A stretch of DNA of 64,000 nt from positions 62,001 to 126,000 of the forward strand of contig JAQCTH010000002.1 in the NCBI GenBank assembly GCA_027686065.1, written 5' to 3'. The DNA comes from Clostridiaceae bacterium AF10-41. GTDB taxonomy: Bacteria > Bacillota > Clostridia > Clostridiales > Clostridiaceae. Both the position numbers and the translations under genes were made by a program. This document shows, in pieces, positions 17,163 through 26,564 of the stretch (positions within the stretch are counted from its first letter, which is position 1; each line of letters begins with the position of its first letter). The notes under the pieces are model-generated. The model had not been told where the DNA came from. It made no database searches and worked only from the letters and a program-made list of their open reading frames with translations.

Positions 17163-18215
17163 TTACCATTCTCCTGGATAAGCTAAAATATAAACAGCAA
17201 CGTTATATTTCCTTCCCCAGCTAGTATACGCTTCTTCTTGAGAATTAACATATACATCAACAATATTCCCTTGTATAGCTCCACCAGTATCTGCAGCTAC
17301 AGCCCTGCCATATCCTTCTACATATACTAAGCTTCCTAGAGGAATAACTCTTGGATCAACTGCTATTGTACTTATACCATTAGGATCTCTAACCGGTACA
17401 CTTCCTGTTGCAGTAGTTCCGCCTCCGCTATATGCTGTAGATTCACAATATATTACGCTCTTATAATTTAATAGCTGTCCATCTCTACTTGCAAGGGTCT
17501 TCCTTGTTCCTTGTACAACTATTTTGTTAACTGGTTCTGCTAATACTTTTGAGCTTTTCATAGATTTAGAAAATTCCTTACCATTTTTGTAAACTATTTC
17601 ATAAGTAACTTCCTTTTCTCCTGAAGCTCCATCTTGTCTTATTTCTTCTAGTCCACTATCAAGGTTAGAGTCAGATTCAACTACTACATCAAAATCTATA
17701 GCTTCTTTAGCTAATTCTTTTTTTACCTCAACCTTAACAAGGTTAACTTTTAAATCAGATGTAATTTCTGTATTTAATGTAGGAGTTATTTCATCTAATC
17801 CTTCATTAAATTCAATCCCTTGATTCTTAAGTTCTTCCTTTTCTACTTCTAGCATTTCTTCAATAGTATCTTCTGCAGTGTAAACTTCTATTTGTTTATC
17901 TCCTACAGTTAATTCTATTGAAACAGCTCTCTTAATAGATATTGTATCTCCTTCAGATACCTTGCTATTTAAAGCTGGTTGAATTTTATCCTTAGGACTA
18001 ACCTCTACTCCCTTAGAATTCAACACATCTTCAACAGTCCCTTTATATGTGACAAAAGTCTCTTCTTTATCGTCTATCTTCATTGTTATTGTCTTTCGCA
18101 TATTTATGAACGTCGCTGATAAAATAATAGCAACTGCTATTGTTCCTATCAGTATTTTTGCCTTTGGACCGTTAGAAAAATTATTTTTTAGATATTTTTT
18201 ACATTTTTCTACCAT
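17163..18215 (-). CDS. YabE-like cell-wall protein (DUF348-G5-3D)
   Basis: A 350-residue secreted or anchored protein. One membrane segment (~20-40) is followed by two DUF348 ubiquitin-like repeats (~43-160), a G5 domain (~175-250) and a C-terminal 3D domain (~262-350) with Asp residues in VDPRVIPLGS, AADTGGAI and NIVDVYV. The 3D fold matches MltA-type lytic transglycosylases, so it probably trims peptidoglycan, like Bacillus YabE and resuscitation-promoting factors. A strong ribosome site and a consensus promoter lie upstream. Position between tatD and rnmV is the conserved one. Confidence 0.93.
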   Translation of the reverse strand: MVEKCKKYLKNNFSNGPKAKILIGTIAVAIILSATFINMRKTITMKIDDKEETFVTYKGTVEDVLNSKGVEVSPKDKIQPALNSKVSEGDTISIKRAVSIELTVGDKQIEVYTAEDTIEEMLEVEKEELKNQGIEFNEGLDEITPTLNTEITSDLKVNLVKVEVKKELAKEAIDFDVVVESDSNLDSGLEEIRQDGASGEKEVTYEIVYKNGKEFSKSMKSSKVLAEPVNKIVVQGTRKTLASRDGQLLNYKSVIYCESTAYSGGGTTATGSVPVRDPNGISTIAVDPRVIPLGSLVYVEGYGRAVAADTGGAIQGNIVDVYVNSQEEAYTSWGRKYNVAVYILAYPGEW

Positions 18216-18249
18216 CTACTTTACCTCCCTTGGCAAGAGCGTCTTTTGA

Positions 18250-18278
18250 ATTATAATGGAATTAAGCGCTTTTGTCAA
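18250..18278 (-). promoter_or_regulatory. Consensus promoter of the yabE-like gene
   Basis: TTGACA (18273-18278), 17-nt spacer, TATAAT (18250-18255) on the minus strand. The spacer contains the 8-bp palindrome AAGCGCTT. Confidence 0.75.
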
Positions 18279-18473
18279 ATTTAAGACCTCTCGCATTAAT
18301 AAAACTGCGGATAAATGCATCATATGCATACTTAAAATATAATTTATAAATAATAGCAAGTTTGCAGTTTATAATTCTTCTAAAGTAGATTCGTTCTTTA
18401 AACGGTTCATCTTATATATTAATAAATATTTGTTATTGTTAAATTTTTGAAATTGTTACTTTTTAATTGTACT

Positions 18474-19259
18474 TTATATATTATTTTCAATCAACCTTTT
18501 AAAATTAGCATTTACAGCTAAATTTACTTCTTTCGGCTCCAATTCCTTAATTAAAGCAATTTGTTCTATTATATAAGCTATATAGTCTGATTTATTCCTC
18601 TTTCCTCGATTTGGCACAGGAGCCATATATGGACAATCTGTTTCCACTAACAATTTTTCAAGTGGGACATACTTTACTACCTCTACTATCTTTTTAGCAT
18701 TCTTAAAAGTAACTACTCCAGTTATCCCTATATAGTATCCAAGTTTTATACATTCCATTGCAAATTCAACACTTCCAGAAAAACAATGAACTATACCATT
18801 TACATTTGGAAACTCCTTCATAATCTCTAAGGTATCTCCATGAGCGTCTCTGTCATGTATAATAACTGGTAATTTTAATTTCTCTGCTAACCTCATTTGT
18901 TGTCTAAACACTTGCTTTTGTATATCTTTTGACGGATTTTCATCCCAATAATAGTCTAAACCTATTTCCCCTATTGCAATTATTTTTCTATTCTTTTCAA
19001 TTAAATTAATAATTTCTATTTCCACATTATTATTAAATTCATCTGCATTCTCCGGATGTATTCCTAGTGCTCCATATATAAAGTCATTTTCTATTGTTAA
19101 TTTATTTGTTTTTTCTATACTCTTGTAGCTTGATGCACAATTTAATATTCCTATAACCCCATTATCTTTAATTTGCTTAAAAATAATTTCTCTATCTTCA
19201 TCAAATGCTTCATCATCATAATGTGCATGAGTATCAAATATCACATATTTATTCTCCAT
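18474..19259 (-). CDS. TatD family metal-dependent hydrolase/deoxyribonuclease
   Basis: A 261-residue TIM-barrel hydrolase. Metal ligands are visible in DTHAHYDDE (start), EIGLDYYW, HDRDAH, VHCFSGS and VETDCPYMAP. It probably acts as a 3'-5' exonuclease on DNA or as a related hydrolase. The frame is open to 19322, but GGAGGAATTGAA lies just before the ATG at 19259, and MENKYVIFDTHAH is the normal N-terminus. It is normally directly downstream of metG; here two other genes intervene. Confidence 0.95.
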   Translation of the reverse strand: MENKYVIFDTHAHYDDEAFDEDREIIFKQIKDNGVIGILNCASSYKSIEKTNKLTIENDFIYGALGIHPENADEFNNNVEIEIINLIEKNRKIIAIGEIGLDYYWDENPSKDIQKQVFRQQMRLAEKLKLPVIIHDRDAHGDTLEIMKEFPNVNGIVHCFSGSVEFAMECIKLGYYIGITGVVTFKNAKKIVEVVKYVPLEKLLVETDCPYMAPVPNRGKRNKSDYIAYIIEQIALIKELEPKEVNLAVNANFKRLIENNI

Positions 19260-19376
19260 TTCAATTCCTCCATCGTATATATAATTTATTATAAGTATTA
19301 TACCATAAGTGGAAATTTTCAAAGCAAAATAATGGAGAATGAAAATTTAAATGCAGTTATAACTGAACTTAGATAA

Positions 19377-19413
19377 AAGCCCACCTACTTATGATTTCTT
19401 AAAGTAGATGGAC
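19377..19413 (-). terminator. Terminator after the Na/Pi symporter gene
   Basis: On the minus strand GTCCATCTACTT pairs with AAGTAGGTGGGC (some G-U), followed by TTTT. Confidence 0.7.
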
Positions 19414-19435
19414 TTAAGTTTTTTATTATCAAATT

Positions 19436-21049
19436 TTATTTTTTATTCTTTTTTCCTGAATTTCCGATATTATTTGCGTGATCTCCTATTCTTTCTAAGT
19501 TGCTTAATAAGTCTAAGAAGATTACACTCGATGCAGCTGAACAAGACTTTTCATTTAATCTCTTTATATTATTTTCCCTAAATTCCTTTTCTAGCTCGTC
19601 TATTTCATCTTCTATTTGCTCTATTTCAATTGGTGCCATTATTTTTTTGTTATTATAGCTTTCGATAGCAATTTCCATGGCTTTCATAGTTTTCCCAAAA
19701 ATAATTGTTAATTCTTCTTTGGCACTGCTTCCAAGATGTATGTTTTTATTTATTTTTTCTACTGCTAAATCAGCTATATTTTCTGCATGATCTCCGATTC
19801 TTTCTATATCATTAATTACATGATATGTTGAACTAAATAGTTTAATGTCTTCTTCAGGCAAATCTAATTGAGATAACTCAACTAAATAATCTGTAATATC
19901 TTTTTCTAGTGCATTTATTATTTTCTCATTTTTATATACTTTATCAGCCGACTCCATATTACTATTTGTAAATGCTTCCATAGCTAATGCTACATTTTCT
20001 TTTGCTTTTGTAGCCATTCTTAAAGTTTCTTTGAAAACTTGGCCATTTGCTACCACTGGAGTTTCTAATAAACTTTTATCCAAATAAATAGCACCTTCTT
20101 TTTCTATTTCAGTATCTCCTGGAAGTATTCTATTAACTATTTTAACTAAATACGCTGATAACGGTAATAATATTACAGTAACTGTAACATTAAATATAGT
20201 ATGCGCATTTGCAACTTGTCTTGCAACACTTGCTGGATTAGTTGATTCTACTAATCTTATAAATGGACTTATAAATGGTAAGAAAATTAATGCTCCTATT
20301 GTATTAAATAATAAATGTATTATTGCTGCTTTTTTTGCAGTTCTATTTGCTCCTAATGAAGCTAATATTGCAGTAACACATGTCCCTATGTTGCAACCTA
20401 ATATTACTGGAAATGCTAAATGCATATCTATTGCTCCAGTTGTTGCTAATGCAACTAATATACCTGTAGTTGCTGATGAACTTTGAACAATAGCAGTCAT
20501 TCCAAGTCCTGCAAGTAGCCCTAATATGCTATTATCTGCAACTACTATTACAAACTCTCTAAACCAGCTTGCCTCTGCTATAGGCTTCATTGCATCAGAC
20601 ATTACCCCCATTCCCATAAACAGAATTCCAAAACCTAAAGCTATGCTAGCTATATCTCTGACTCTCTTCTTTTTAGCTACAAGCAATATTATCGCTCCTA
20701 CACCTATAAATATTGGTGCAATTGCATCTAGCTTGAATGATACCATTTGAGCTGTAATAGTTGTTCCTATATTAGCTCCCATTATTACTCCTGCAGCTTG
20801 AAGTAAATTCATTAATCCTGCATTCACAAAACTAACAACCATCACAGTGGTTGCACTTGAACTTTGTATTATTGCTGTAACTGCTGCTCCAACTAATACC
20901 CCTATGTACTTATTGCTTGTTAATTTCTCTAATATAGATTTTAAGCCTTCACCAGCAGCATTTTCTAGACCATCCCCCATAAGCTTCATTCCATATAGAA
21001 ATAGTCCTAATCCCCCTAGCAAACCTGTAAAAATAGCAAACTTATCCAT
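19436..21049 (-). CDS. Na+/phosphate cotransporter family protein with C-terminal PhoU domain
   Basis: A 537-residue membrane protein. Two inverted NaPi-II repeats carry the signature QSSSATT (IIQSSSATTVMVV at ~61 and IVQSSSATTGILVA at ~187), with about eight membrane helices up to residue ~310. A soluble PhoU-like helical domain follows (~340-537). It should import phosphate with sodium, or export it as for YjbB-type members; the PhoU domain may gate it. It interrupts the usual metG-tatD adjacency. Confidence 0.92.
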   Translation of the reverse strand: MDKFAIFTGLLGGLGLFLYGMKLMGDGLENAAGEGLKSILEKLTSNKYIGVLVGAAVTAIIQSSSATTVMVVSFVNAGLMNLLQAAGVIMGANIGTTITAQMVSFKLDAIAPIFIGVGAIILLVAKKKRVRDIASIALGFGILFMGMGVMSDAMKPIAEASWFREFVIVVADNSILGLLAGLGMTAIVQSSSATTGILVALATTGAIDMHLAFPVILGCNIGTCVTAILASLGANRTAKKAAIIHLLFNTIGALIFLPFISPFIRLVESTNPASVARQVANAHTIFNVTVTVILLPLSAYLVKIVNRILPGDTEIEKEGAIYLDKSLLETPVVANGQVFKETLRMATKAKENVALAMEAFTNSNMESADKVYKNEKIINALEKDITDYLVELSQLDLPEEDIKLFSSTYHVINDIERIGDHAENIADLAVEKINKNIHLGSSAKEELTIIFGKTMKAMEIAIESYNNKKIMAPIEIEQIEDEIDELEKEFRENNIKRLNEKSCSAASSVIFLDLLSNLERIGDHANNIGNSGKKNKK

Positions 21050-21292
21050 AGAATCTCTCCTTATAAATCTATAATTTATATATTAAATTTATTAATTACC
21101 AAACTTAATATACAATTAATCTATGGAATTGTAAATATAGATGAAATGTTAAATTCTTGTTAAAATCTATACCTTAATGAGTATTCACAATTTTTTTATA
21201 TTTTTGTCACGGTATTGTCATATTATTACTGTATTATAATACTTGTAAAGTAGTTAAAGCATTATTATTTACCCCTAAAACCATCTAATGGT

Positions 21293-21337
21293 CCCTAGAT
21301 TAAATTATTCCCCAAAGTGATTTAATCTAGGGTTTTT
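21293..21337 (+). terminator. Plus-strand-oriented terminator-like hairpin
   Basis: A perfect 12-bp stem (CCCTAGATTAAA/TTTAATCTAGGG) with a loop containing CCCCAAAG, followed by TTTTT on the plus strand only. It lies between two minus-strand genes. On the minus strand no U-run follows the stem, so it is not a typical terminator for the MetRS-like gene. Confidence 0.6.
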
Positions 21338-21348
21338 CCTTTATTAAA

Positions 21349-22977
21349 TTAATTTCTTTCTTCTTTTAATCTCTTTACTTCTTCTGAAGCTCTCTTTCTA
21401 TCAATCTTACTAAATAGATTCTCTAAATCTGAAACCTTACCAGATTTCTTTTCTGAATAACTCCAAATAGGTTCATGTAGACTTAATGAAAATCTTATTT
21501 TTTTACAAGTATATGGCATAAATGGCTCTAATAAATTTGATATATTTACAATTGCTTGAATATACTCATATACTTTATTTTTATTTCCTTTTCTCTTTAC
21601 CTCTGAGTATATAGATTGATACTCTTCATCAAAAGACTTATTCATCTTTTTTATAAAATTCATTATATCTAAAATTGCAACTTTAAATTTACCTTCCTCT
21701 ATACTATCTCCTACTTCAAAATATAAGTTAAGTATTTCATTTCTAAAGTTATCTGATGTAATTCCTACTGGTATCTCTGACTGGTAGTACTTATTTATAA
21801 AATCCATTATTTTCTTAACAAAACCTTCTAATGAATTTACTAAATCTCTATTTACTATATTTATGAAATCTCTCCAAACGAAGTCTGTATCCTTTACTTC
21901 TGGAGAATTTAAAGCCAAATAATATCTAAACTCATCTACATTATAATTATCAACTATATAGTCTGCCCATATAGCCCAATTTTTCACTGCTGAGAAATTT
22001 TTTCCTTCTAACTTCATATATTCACTGGATATAACTCTTAAATTAGGATTTTTTATTCCTAGTCCTGCTAAAATAGCTGGAAATATTACTGTATGAAAAG
22101 GGATATTGTCTTTACCATGAACAAAATAAACTCTTGAATCATCTCCCTGCCAATACTCTTTCCAATCTTCATTTTTTTCTTCCAAGCACTTCATACTTGC
22201 AGTTAAATATCCCATAACTGCCTCAATCCAAACGAATATTTTTTTATCTTCGTATCCTTCTAAAGGTACATCTACTCCCCAATTAAAATCTCTTGTAACT
22301 GCCCTATCTCTTAACCCTTCATCTAAATACCTTTTTACTATTTTTTCAGCATTTTCTCTCCAACCCTTTTGTCGAATTAAAAGTCTTCTAACATCATTTT
22401 CAAAACTTGAGAGAGAGAAAAATAAGTGTTTTGTTTTTTTGACTACTGTTTCATTTCCACAAAGTTTGCACCTTTTATCTAAAAGATCTTCTGCTTCAAT
22501 TATTTCGGAACAATTTTCACATTCATCTCCAGACACTATTTCTCCACAATGTGGACACTTTCCTTCTATATATCTATCTGATAAGAATTCATTGCAGCTT
22601 TCACAATAAGTTTGTTCAATTTCTTTTTCATATATATATCCCTTATTATATAACTCAAGTATAAATTTCTTAACCCTTTCTTCGTGATACTCTGAATGAG
22701 TCTTTGCAAATATATTAAATGAAAAACCTAACTTTTCAAAACATTCTTTAAATTCATTATGGTACTTTATTGTTGCTTCTAAAGGAGTTATCCCTTCTTC
22801 CTTAGCCTTCATAGTTACTGGTGTACCATGACAGTCAGTTCCAGATAAAAATATGACTTCATCACCCATAAGTCTATGATATCTTGCAATTATATCCCCA
22901 GGAAGCAATACTGCTATTCTTCCTAGATGTAATGGTCCATTTGCATAAGGCCATGCATTTCCTACTATTATATTCAT
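21349..22977 (-). CDS. Divergent second methionyl-tRNA synthetase-like protein
   Basis: A 542-residue class I synthetase of the MetRS family. The N-terminus has NAWPYANGPLHLGR, so the HIGH-equivalent ends in Arg. Zinc knuckle pairs CESC, CPHC, CENC and CKLC are complete, and the core VWIEAVMGYL segment is present. The KMSKS-equivalent reads NFSAV in LEGKNFSAVKN, where archaeal-type MetRS usually has KFSTS. It lacks the C-terminal tRNA-binding domain found in the metG product next door. It follows metG by ~150 nt, so the Met T-box may control both. It may be an antibiotic-insensitive isozyme, an amino-acid sensor or a re-purposed ligase; activity is uncertain. Confidence 0.85.
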   Translation of the reverse strand: MNIIVGNAWPYANGPLHLGRIAVLLPGDIIARYHRLMGDEVIFLSGTDCHGTPVTMKAKEEGITPLEATIKYHNEFKECFEKLGFSFNIFAKTHSEYHEERVKKFILELYNKGYIYEKEIEQTYCESCNEFLSDRYIEGKCPHCGEIVSGDECENCSEIIEAEDLLDKRCKLCGNETVVKKTKHLFFSLSSFENDVRRLLIRQKGWRENAEKIVKRYLDEGLRDRAVTRDFNWGVDVPLEGYEDKKIFVWIEAVMGYLTASMKCLEEKNEDWKEYWQGDDSRVYFVHGKDNIPFHTVIFPAILAGLGIKNPNLRVISSEYMKLEGKNFSAVKNWAIWADYIVDNYNVDEFRYYLALNSPEVKDTDFVWRDFINIVNRDLVNSLEGFVKKIMDFINKYYQSEIPVGITSDNFRNEILNLYFEVGDSIEEGKFKVAILDIMNFIKKMNKSFDEEYQSIYSEVKRKGNKNKVYEYIQAIVNISNLLEPFMPYTCKKIRFSLSLHEPIWSYSEKKSGKVSDLENLFSKIDRKRASEEVKRLKEERN

Positions 22978-22984
22978 AAAAACC

Positions 22985-23118
22985 CCCTTGTTTGAATTAA
23001 GAATGTAAAATTAAAAATGTAGAATTAAAGAGAAGACTCAGCTTAGGCTGAGTCTTATATTTGTATAATTCGGCAAAGCTGAATTATTTCCTCAATTTTA
23101 CATTCTTCACTCTTAATT
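22985..23118. repeat. Inverted-repeat intergenic element between the two MetRS genes
   Basis: The left arm AATTAAGAATGTAAAATTAA is mirrored by TTTTACATTCTTCACTCTTA at the right. Two small hairpins lie inside: GACTCAGC/GCTGAGTC and AATTC/GAATT around GGCAAAGCT. It separates metG from the MetRS-like gene and could act as an mRNA hairpin within the operon. Confidence 0.5.
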
Positions 23119-23124
23119 TTCAAT

Positions 23125-25068
23125 CTATCTTACTACGCTGCCTGTTTGTAGCTCTCCTGGATTTACTACCTTTAGTAAACTATCATCATCAGTTGATGCT
23201 GCTAAAATCATTCCTTGTGATAATTCTCCTCTTAGTGTTACTGGTTTTAAGTTTGCTACTAATACTACATATTTGCCAACTAGTTCTTCTGGCTTATAGT
23301 ATTGTGCTATTCCTGAAACCACTTGTCTTTCTTCTCCATTTAAATCAACAGTTAATTTTAATAATTTCTTAGCTTTCTTTATTGGTTCACAAGCTACTAC
23401 TTTTACTACTCTTAAATCTATTTTTTCAAAGTCTTCTATAGTTATTTCTTCTTTAATTGGAGTTATCTCTCTTTTTTCCTCTTTACTATTATTTGATAAT
23501 TGAGCTTCTCTTAATGCATCTAATTCTGCTAACTTTTTATCAACATCTATTCTTGGGAATAGTGCTTCTCCTTTTTGCACTCCTGTTCCTACTATTGTTC
23601 CATTAAATGTTGCTAACGATTCAAAGGAAATATTAGAAGCATTTATCTGAATATTTATTTTGGCACTTGTATCAGGTAAAAATGCAGATAATAAAACTGA
23701 TGCAAATCTTAAACTTTCCACTAAGTTATATAAAACTGTCCCTAATCTTTCTCTCTTTGCTTCATCCTTAGCTAATATCCAAGGAGTTGTTTCATCTATA
23801 TATTTATTAGCTCTACCTATTAAATCAAATATATATTCTAAAGCTTCTGGAATTCTTAAATCATCTATAGCCTTATTAACCTTCTTTGGAGTTTCTAATG
23901 CTAAACTTATTAATTCGTCATCTATAGATTCTTTTACATTATTATTTGGAATTACTCCATCAAAATATTTTTCAATCATTGCTACTGTTCTTGATAGTAA
24001 GTTTCCTAAGTCATTACATAAATCCGAGTTTATTTTCTTTATAAATATTTCATTATTAAATAACCCATCTGAACCAAAAGGAATTTCTCTAAGCAAGTAA
24101 TATCTAACTGAGTCTACTCCGAAATGATCAACCAAAGTCACTGGATCAACTACATTACCTTTTGATTTAGACATCTTACCTCCATCAACAAGCAACCATC
24201 CATGACCAAATACTTGCTTTGGAAGTGGTAAATCTAATGCCATTAACATAATTGGCCAATAAATAGTATGGAATCTCAAAATATCTTTACCTATTAGATG
24301 AACATCTGCTGGCCAGTATTTTTCATATAACTCTTTATTATCACTACCATAGCCTAAAGCTGTTATATAGTTTGAAAGTGCATCTATCCATACATATACA
24401 ACGTGACCTTCATCAAATGTTACAGGGACTCCCCAATTAAAGCTTGTTCTTGAAACACAAAGATCTTGTAACCCTGGCTTTAAGAAATTATTAACCATTT
24501 CATTTTTTCTTGATTCTGGTTGTATAAAATCTGGATGAGCTTCTATATACTCCATTAGCTTATTAGCATAATTACTCATCTTAAAGAAGTAAGCTTCTTC
24601 TTTTGATTTTTCTACTGGTCTACCACAATCTGGACAATTTCCATTAACTAATTGAGTTTCTGTCCAGAAAGACTCACATGGAGTACAATATAATCCCTCA
24701 TATGATGATTTGTATATATCACCCTTATCATATAGTTTTTTAAATATATCTTGAACAGCTTTTATATGATAGCCATCAGTTGTTCTAATAAATTTATCAT
24801 AGCTAATATTCATCATCTTCCATAGATCTTTTATTCCTGATACTATTTCATCTACATGATCCTTTGGCGTTATGCCCTTCTCTTCTGCTATCCTTTGGAT
24901 TTTTTGACCATGTTCATCGGTTCCTGTTAAGAACATTACATCATACCCTGTTAATCTCTTATATCTTGCTAAAGCATCTGCTGCTACAGTAGTATAAGTA
25001 TTTCCAATATGAAGCTTAGTTGATGGATAATAAATTGGTGTAGTTATATAATATGTCTTTTTACACAT
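23125..25068 (-). CDS. metG: Methionyl-tRNA synthetase
   Basis: A 647-residue class I synthetase that charges tRNA-Met. The signature is LHIGNTYTTV (HIGN form) near residue 20, a zinc region has CTPC and CPDC, and the ATP loop KMSKSKG is intact. A C-terminal EMAP/CsaA-like tRNA-binding domain (~540-647, IDLRVVKVVACEPI) gives dimerisation and tRNA affinity. A Met-specific T-box leader precedes it. A second MetRS-like gene follows, making it unlikely that this is the spare copy: all catalytic features are here. Confidence 0.97.
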   Translation of the reverse strand: MCKKTYYITTPIYYPSTKLHIGNTYTTVAADALARYKRLTGYDVMFLTGTDEHGQKIQRIAEEKGITPKDHVDEIVSGIKDLWKMMNISYDKFIRTTDGYHIKAVQDIFKKLYDKGDIYKSSYEGLYCTPCESFWTETQLVNGNCPDCGRPVEKSKEEAYFFKMSNYANKLMEYIEAHPDFIQPESRKNEMVNNFLKPGLQDLCVSRTSFNWGVPVTFDEGHVVYVWIDALSNYITALGYGSDNKELYEKYWPADVHLIGKDILRFHTIYWPIMLMALDLPLPKQVFGHGWLLVDGGKMSKSKGNVVDPVTLVDHFGVDSVRYYLLREIPFGSDGLFNNEIFIKKINSDLCNDLGNLLSRTVAMIEKYFDGVIPNNNVKESIDDELISLALETPKKVNKAIDDLRIPEALEYIFDLIGRANKYIDETTPWILAKDEAKRERLGTVLYNLVESLRFASVLLSAFLPDTSAKINIQINASNISFESLATFNGTIVGTGVQKGEALFPRIDVDKKLAELDALREAQLSNNSKEEKREITPIKEEITIEDFEKIDLRVVKVVACEPIKKAKKLLKLTVDLNGEERQVVSGIAQYYKPEELVGKYVVLVANLKPVTLRGELSQGMILAASTDDDSLLKVVNPGELQTGSVVR

Positions 25069-25274
25069 ACTTTTTTCCTCCTTAATATTGTTTCCTATTT
25101 ATAAAAATGAAAATTTTATACTTTGCTAGACTTAAAAAGGTCATACTTAAGTTTTCTTATTCCGCCATTCCACTCCAGGTCACCATAAACTTACATATGA
25201 CCTTTCGTCAACTAACGGAAGAAATTATAAATAGCTAATCTACATGATAAACTTTTTATAATTTGCTAAAGAAC

Positions 25275-25530
25275 AAAAAAATCTCTATATAAGTTTATTA
25301 AAACCTATATAGAGACGTATTATACGTGTTACCACTCTAGTTCATATTTATCTTACGATAAATACCTTAGTAGGTGAATATTTTTTCACCTTGCAATATA
25401 ACGGTTGCTCCCGTACTTCTCTAACTTAAATAGCTCAAGAAATCTGCTCAAAGGCCATCTTCATAAAGATTATTGTCGCTAGCTTTCACCTGTCCTAGCT
25501 CTCTTTTGACTTTAATTCTTTATTACTCTT
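25275..25530 (-). promoter_or_regulatory. Methionine-specific T-box leader of metG
   Basis: On the minus strand the T-box core AGAGTGGTAACACG lies at 25325-25338, followed by a terminator hairpin (25282-25314) and T7 at 25275-25281. In Stem I the specifier is ATG at 25462-25464, placed 9 nt before TTTGAG, the same spacing as ATC in the ileS leader of this window. Uncharged tRNA-Met should promote antitermination. Confidence 0.9.
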
Positions 25531-25601
25531 CTTTTCATTGCATTCTTTATTTATTATTATGATATTCTATATTAATTTTACTGTCAATTATTTTTATCAT
25601 A

Positions 25602-25943
25602 TCATCTTTTTTCAAATTTTTTCTTTAGTAATTTATCTATCATTAATTTATCTAAAATAACCATAAATAAATTAACTAATAATAAGAAATTAAACGACTT
25701 TTCTCCTATTATAAATAATATTATTGCATTAATTATAAATAATATTGTTCCTACTGTTCCATAAAGTTTAGCTGCTACTTTATTTGAATATTCCCAAGAA
25801 AACTTATCTTTAATTGAGTATTCAGTTTTATATCCTATCTTAGTATCTGGATAATTTGTAGATTTAGTTTCATAAATTCCACCTATAACAAATAATGCTA
25901 TTGGTATTAATTCTATCAATATTAAATAAATCCAAAAATTCAT
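25602..25943 (-). CDS. SdpI/YhfL family small membrane protein
   Basis: A 113-residue integral membrane protein with about three helices (~1-22, 62-82, 85-102). The conserved family segment IGYKTEYSIKDKFSWEYSN matches the SdpI pattern of GYRT, then a tryptophan-containing WxxAN/YSN stretch. SdpI proteins can give immunity to toxic peptides; here no toxin gene is seen, so an immunity role is only a possibility. Transcribed alone toward the metG leader. Confidence 0.7.
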   Translation of the reverse strand: MNFWIYLILIELIPIALFVIGGIYETKSTNYPDTKIGYKTEYSIKDKFSWEYSNKVAAKLYGTVGTILFIINAIILFIIGEKSFNFLLLVNLFMVILDKLMIDKLLKKKFEKR

Positions 25944-26069
25944 ATTACACTATCCTAACTCTTTATCTTTTTATTTATAATAAATTATATACTTATTTCC
26001 CAAATATGTCATATATTATATTTAAGTAAATTTATATGATATAATATTTCTATATGGAGGTGTTTAAGT

Positions 26070-26558
26070 ATGACTAATTTAAATGTGCCTAATATAGGCT
26101 CTAGAAATATTAAAACTGGTATCGCTGTTTTAATATGCTTGTTATTATTTCCAGGTGCCTTAAATCCGCCAATTGCGGCAATTATATGTATGCAAAGTAC
26201 CATAGAAAATTCAGTCCAAACTGGAATCAACAGATTAATTGGTACTTTCCTTGGTGGACTTCTTGGTATTATTATGCTACTTGCTATAAATAAATTCAAT
26301 TTACATTCATTTTCTACAATTATATCAGCAGTAAATGTTTGTTTAATTATTTATATTTGTAATGCAATAAAAAAACCTGCTGCTTGTGTCATTGCATCAA
26401 TAGTTGTTTTAAGCATTCTGGTAGATTCTGCTGTTGCTAATCCTGTTATGTATTCTATAAGAAGGACGGGTGAAACAGCTATAGGTGTTATTATAGGCAT
26501 ATTAATAAATAGATATATAAATCCTCCAGAAGAAAAAACTGAAGAAATAGATGAATAA
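26070..26558 (+). CDS. FUSC/aromatic acid exporter family membrane protein (short form)
   Basis: A 162-residue protein with about five membrane helices and the family phrase RNIKTGIAVLICLLLF at the start and INRLIGTFLGGLLGI in the middle. It matches the N-terminal membrane module of DUF939/ArAE proteins and lacks their C-terminal cytoplasmic domain. This short form is common in Firmicutes and may oligomerise. Substrate unknown. The start has a GGAGG site at good spacing. It is convergent with the downstream aminopeptidase gene, the two stops being 6 nt apart. Confidence 0.75.
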   Translation: MTNLNVPNIGSRNIKTGIAVLICLLLFPGALNPPIAAIICMQSTIENSVQTGINRLIGTFLGGLLGIIMLLAINKFNLHSFSTIISAVNVCLIIYICNAIKKPAACVIASIVVLSILVDSAVANPVMYSIRRTGETAIGVIIGILINRYINPPEEKTEEIDE

Positions 26559-26564
26559 ATAAAA

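Noticed and set aside
18280..18473. Possible c-di-AMP (ydaO-type) riboswitch upstream of the yabE-like gene
   Set aside because: None of the conserved GC-rich blocks of that motif is present, and the promoter lies only ~35 nt before the start.
23660..24100. 146-codon plus-strand ORF inside metG
   Set aside because: Antisense to conserved MetRS sequence; its composition is that expected from reading a coding strand backwards.
26009..26299. 96-codon minus-strand ORF over the FUSC-like gene
   Set aside because: The plus-strand gene has a ribosome site and family match; this frame has neither.
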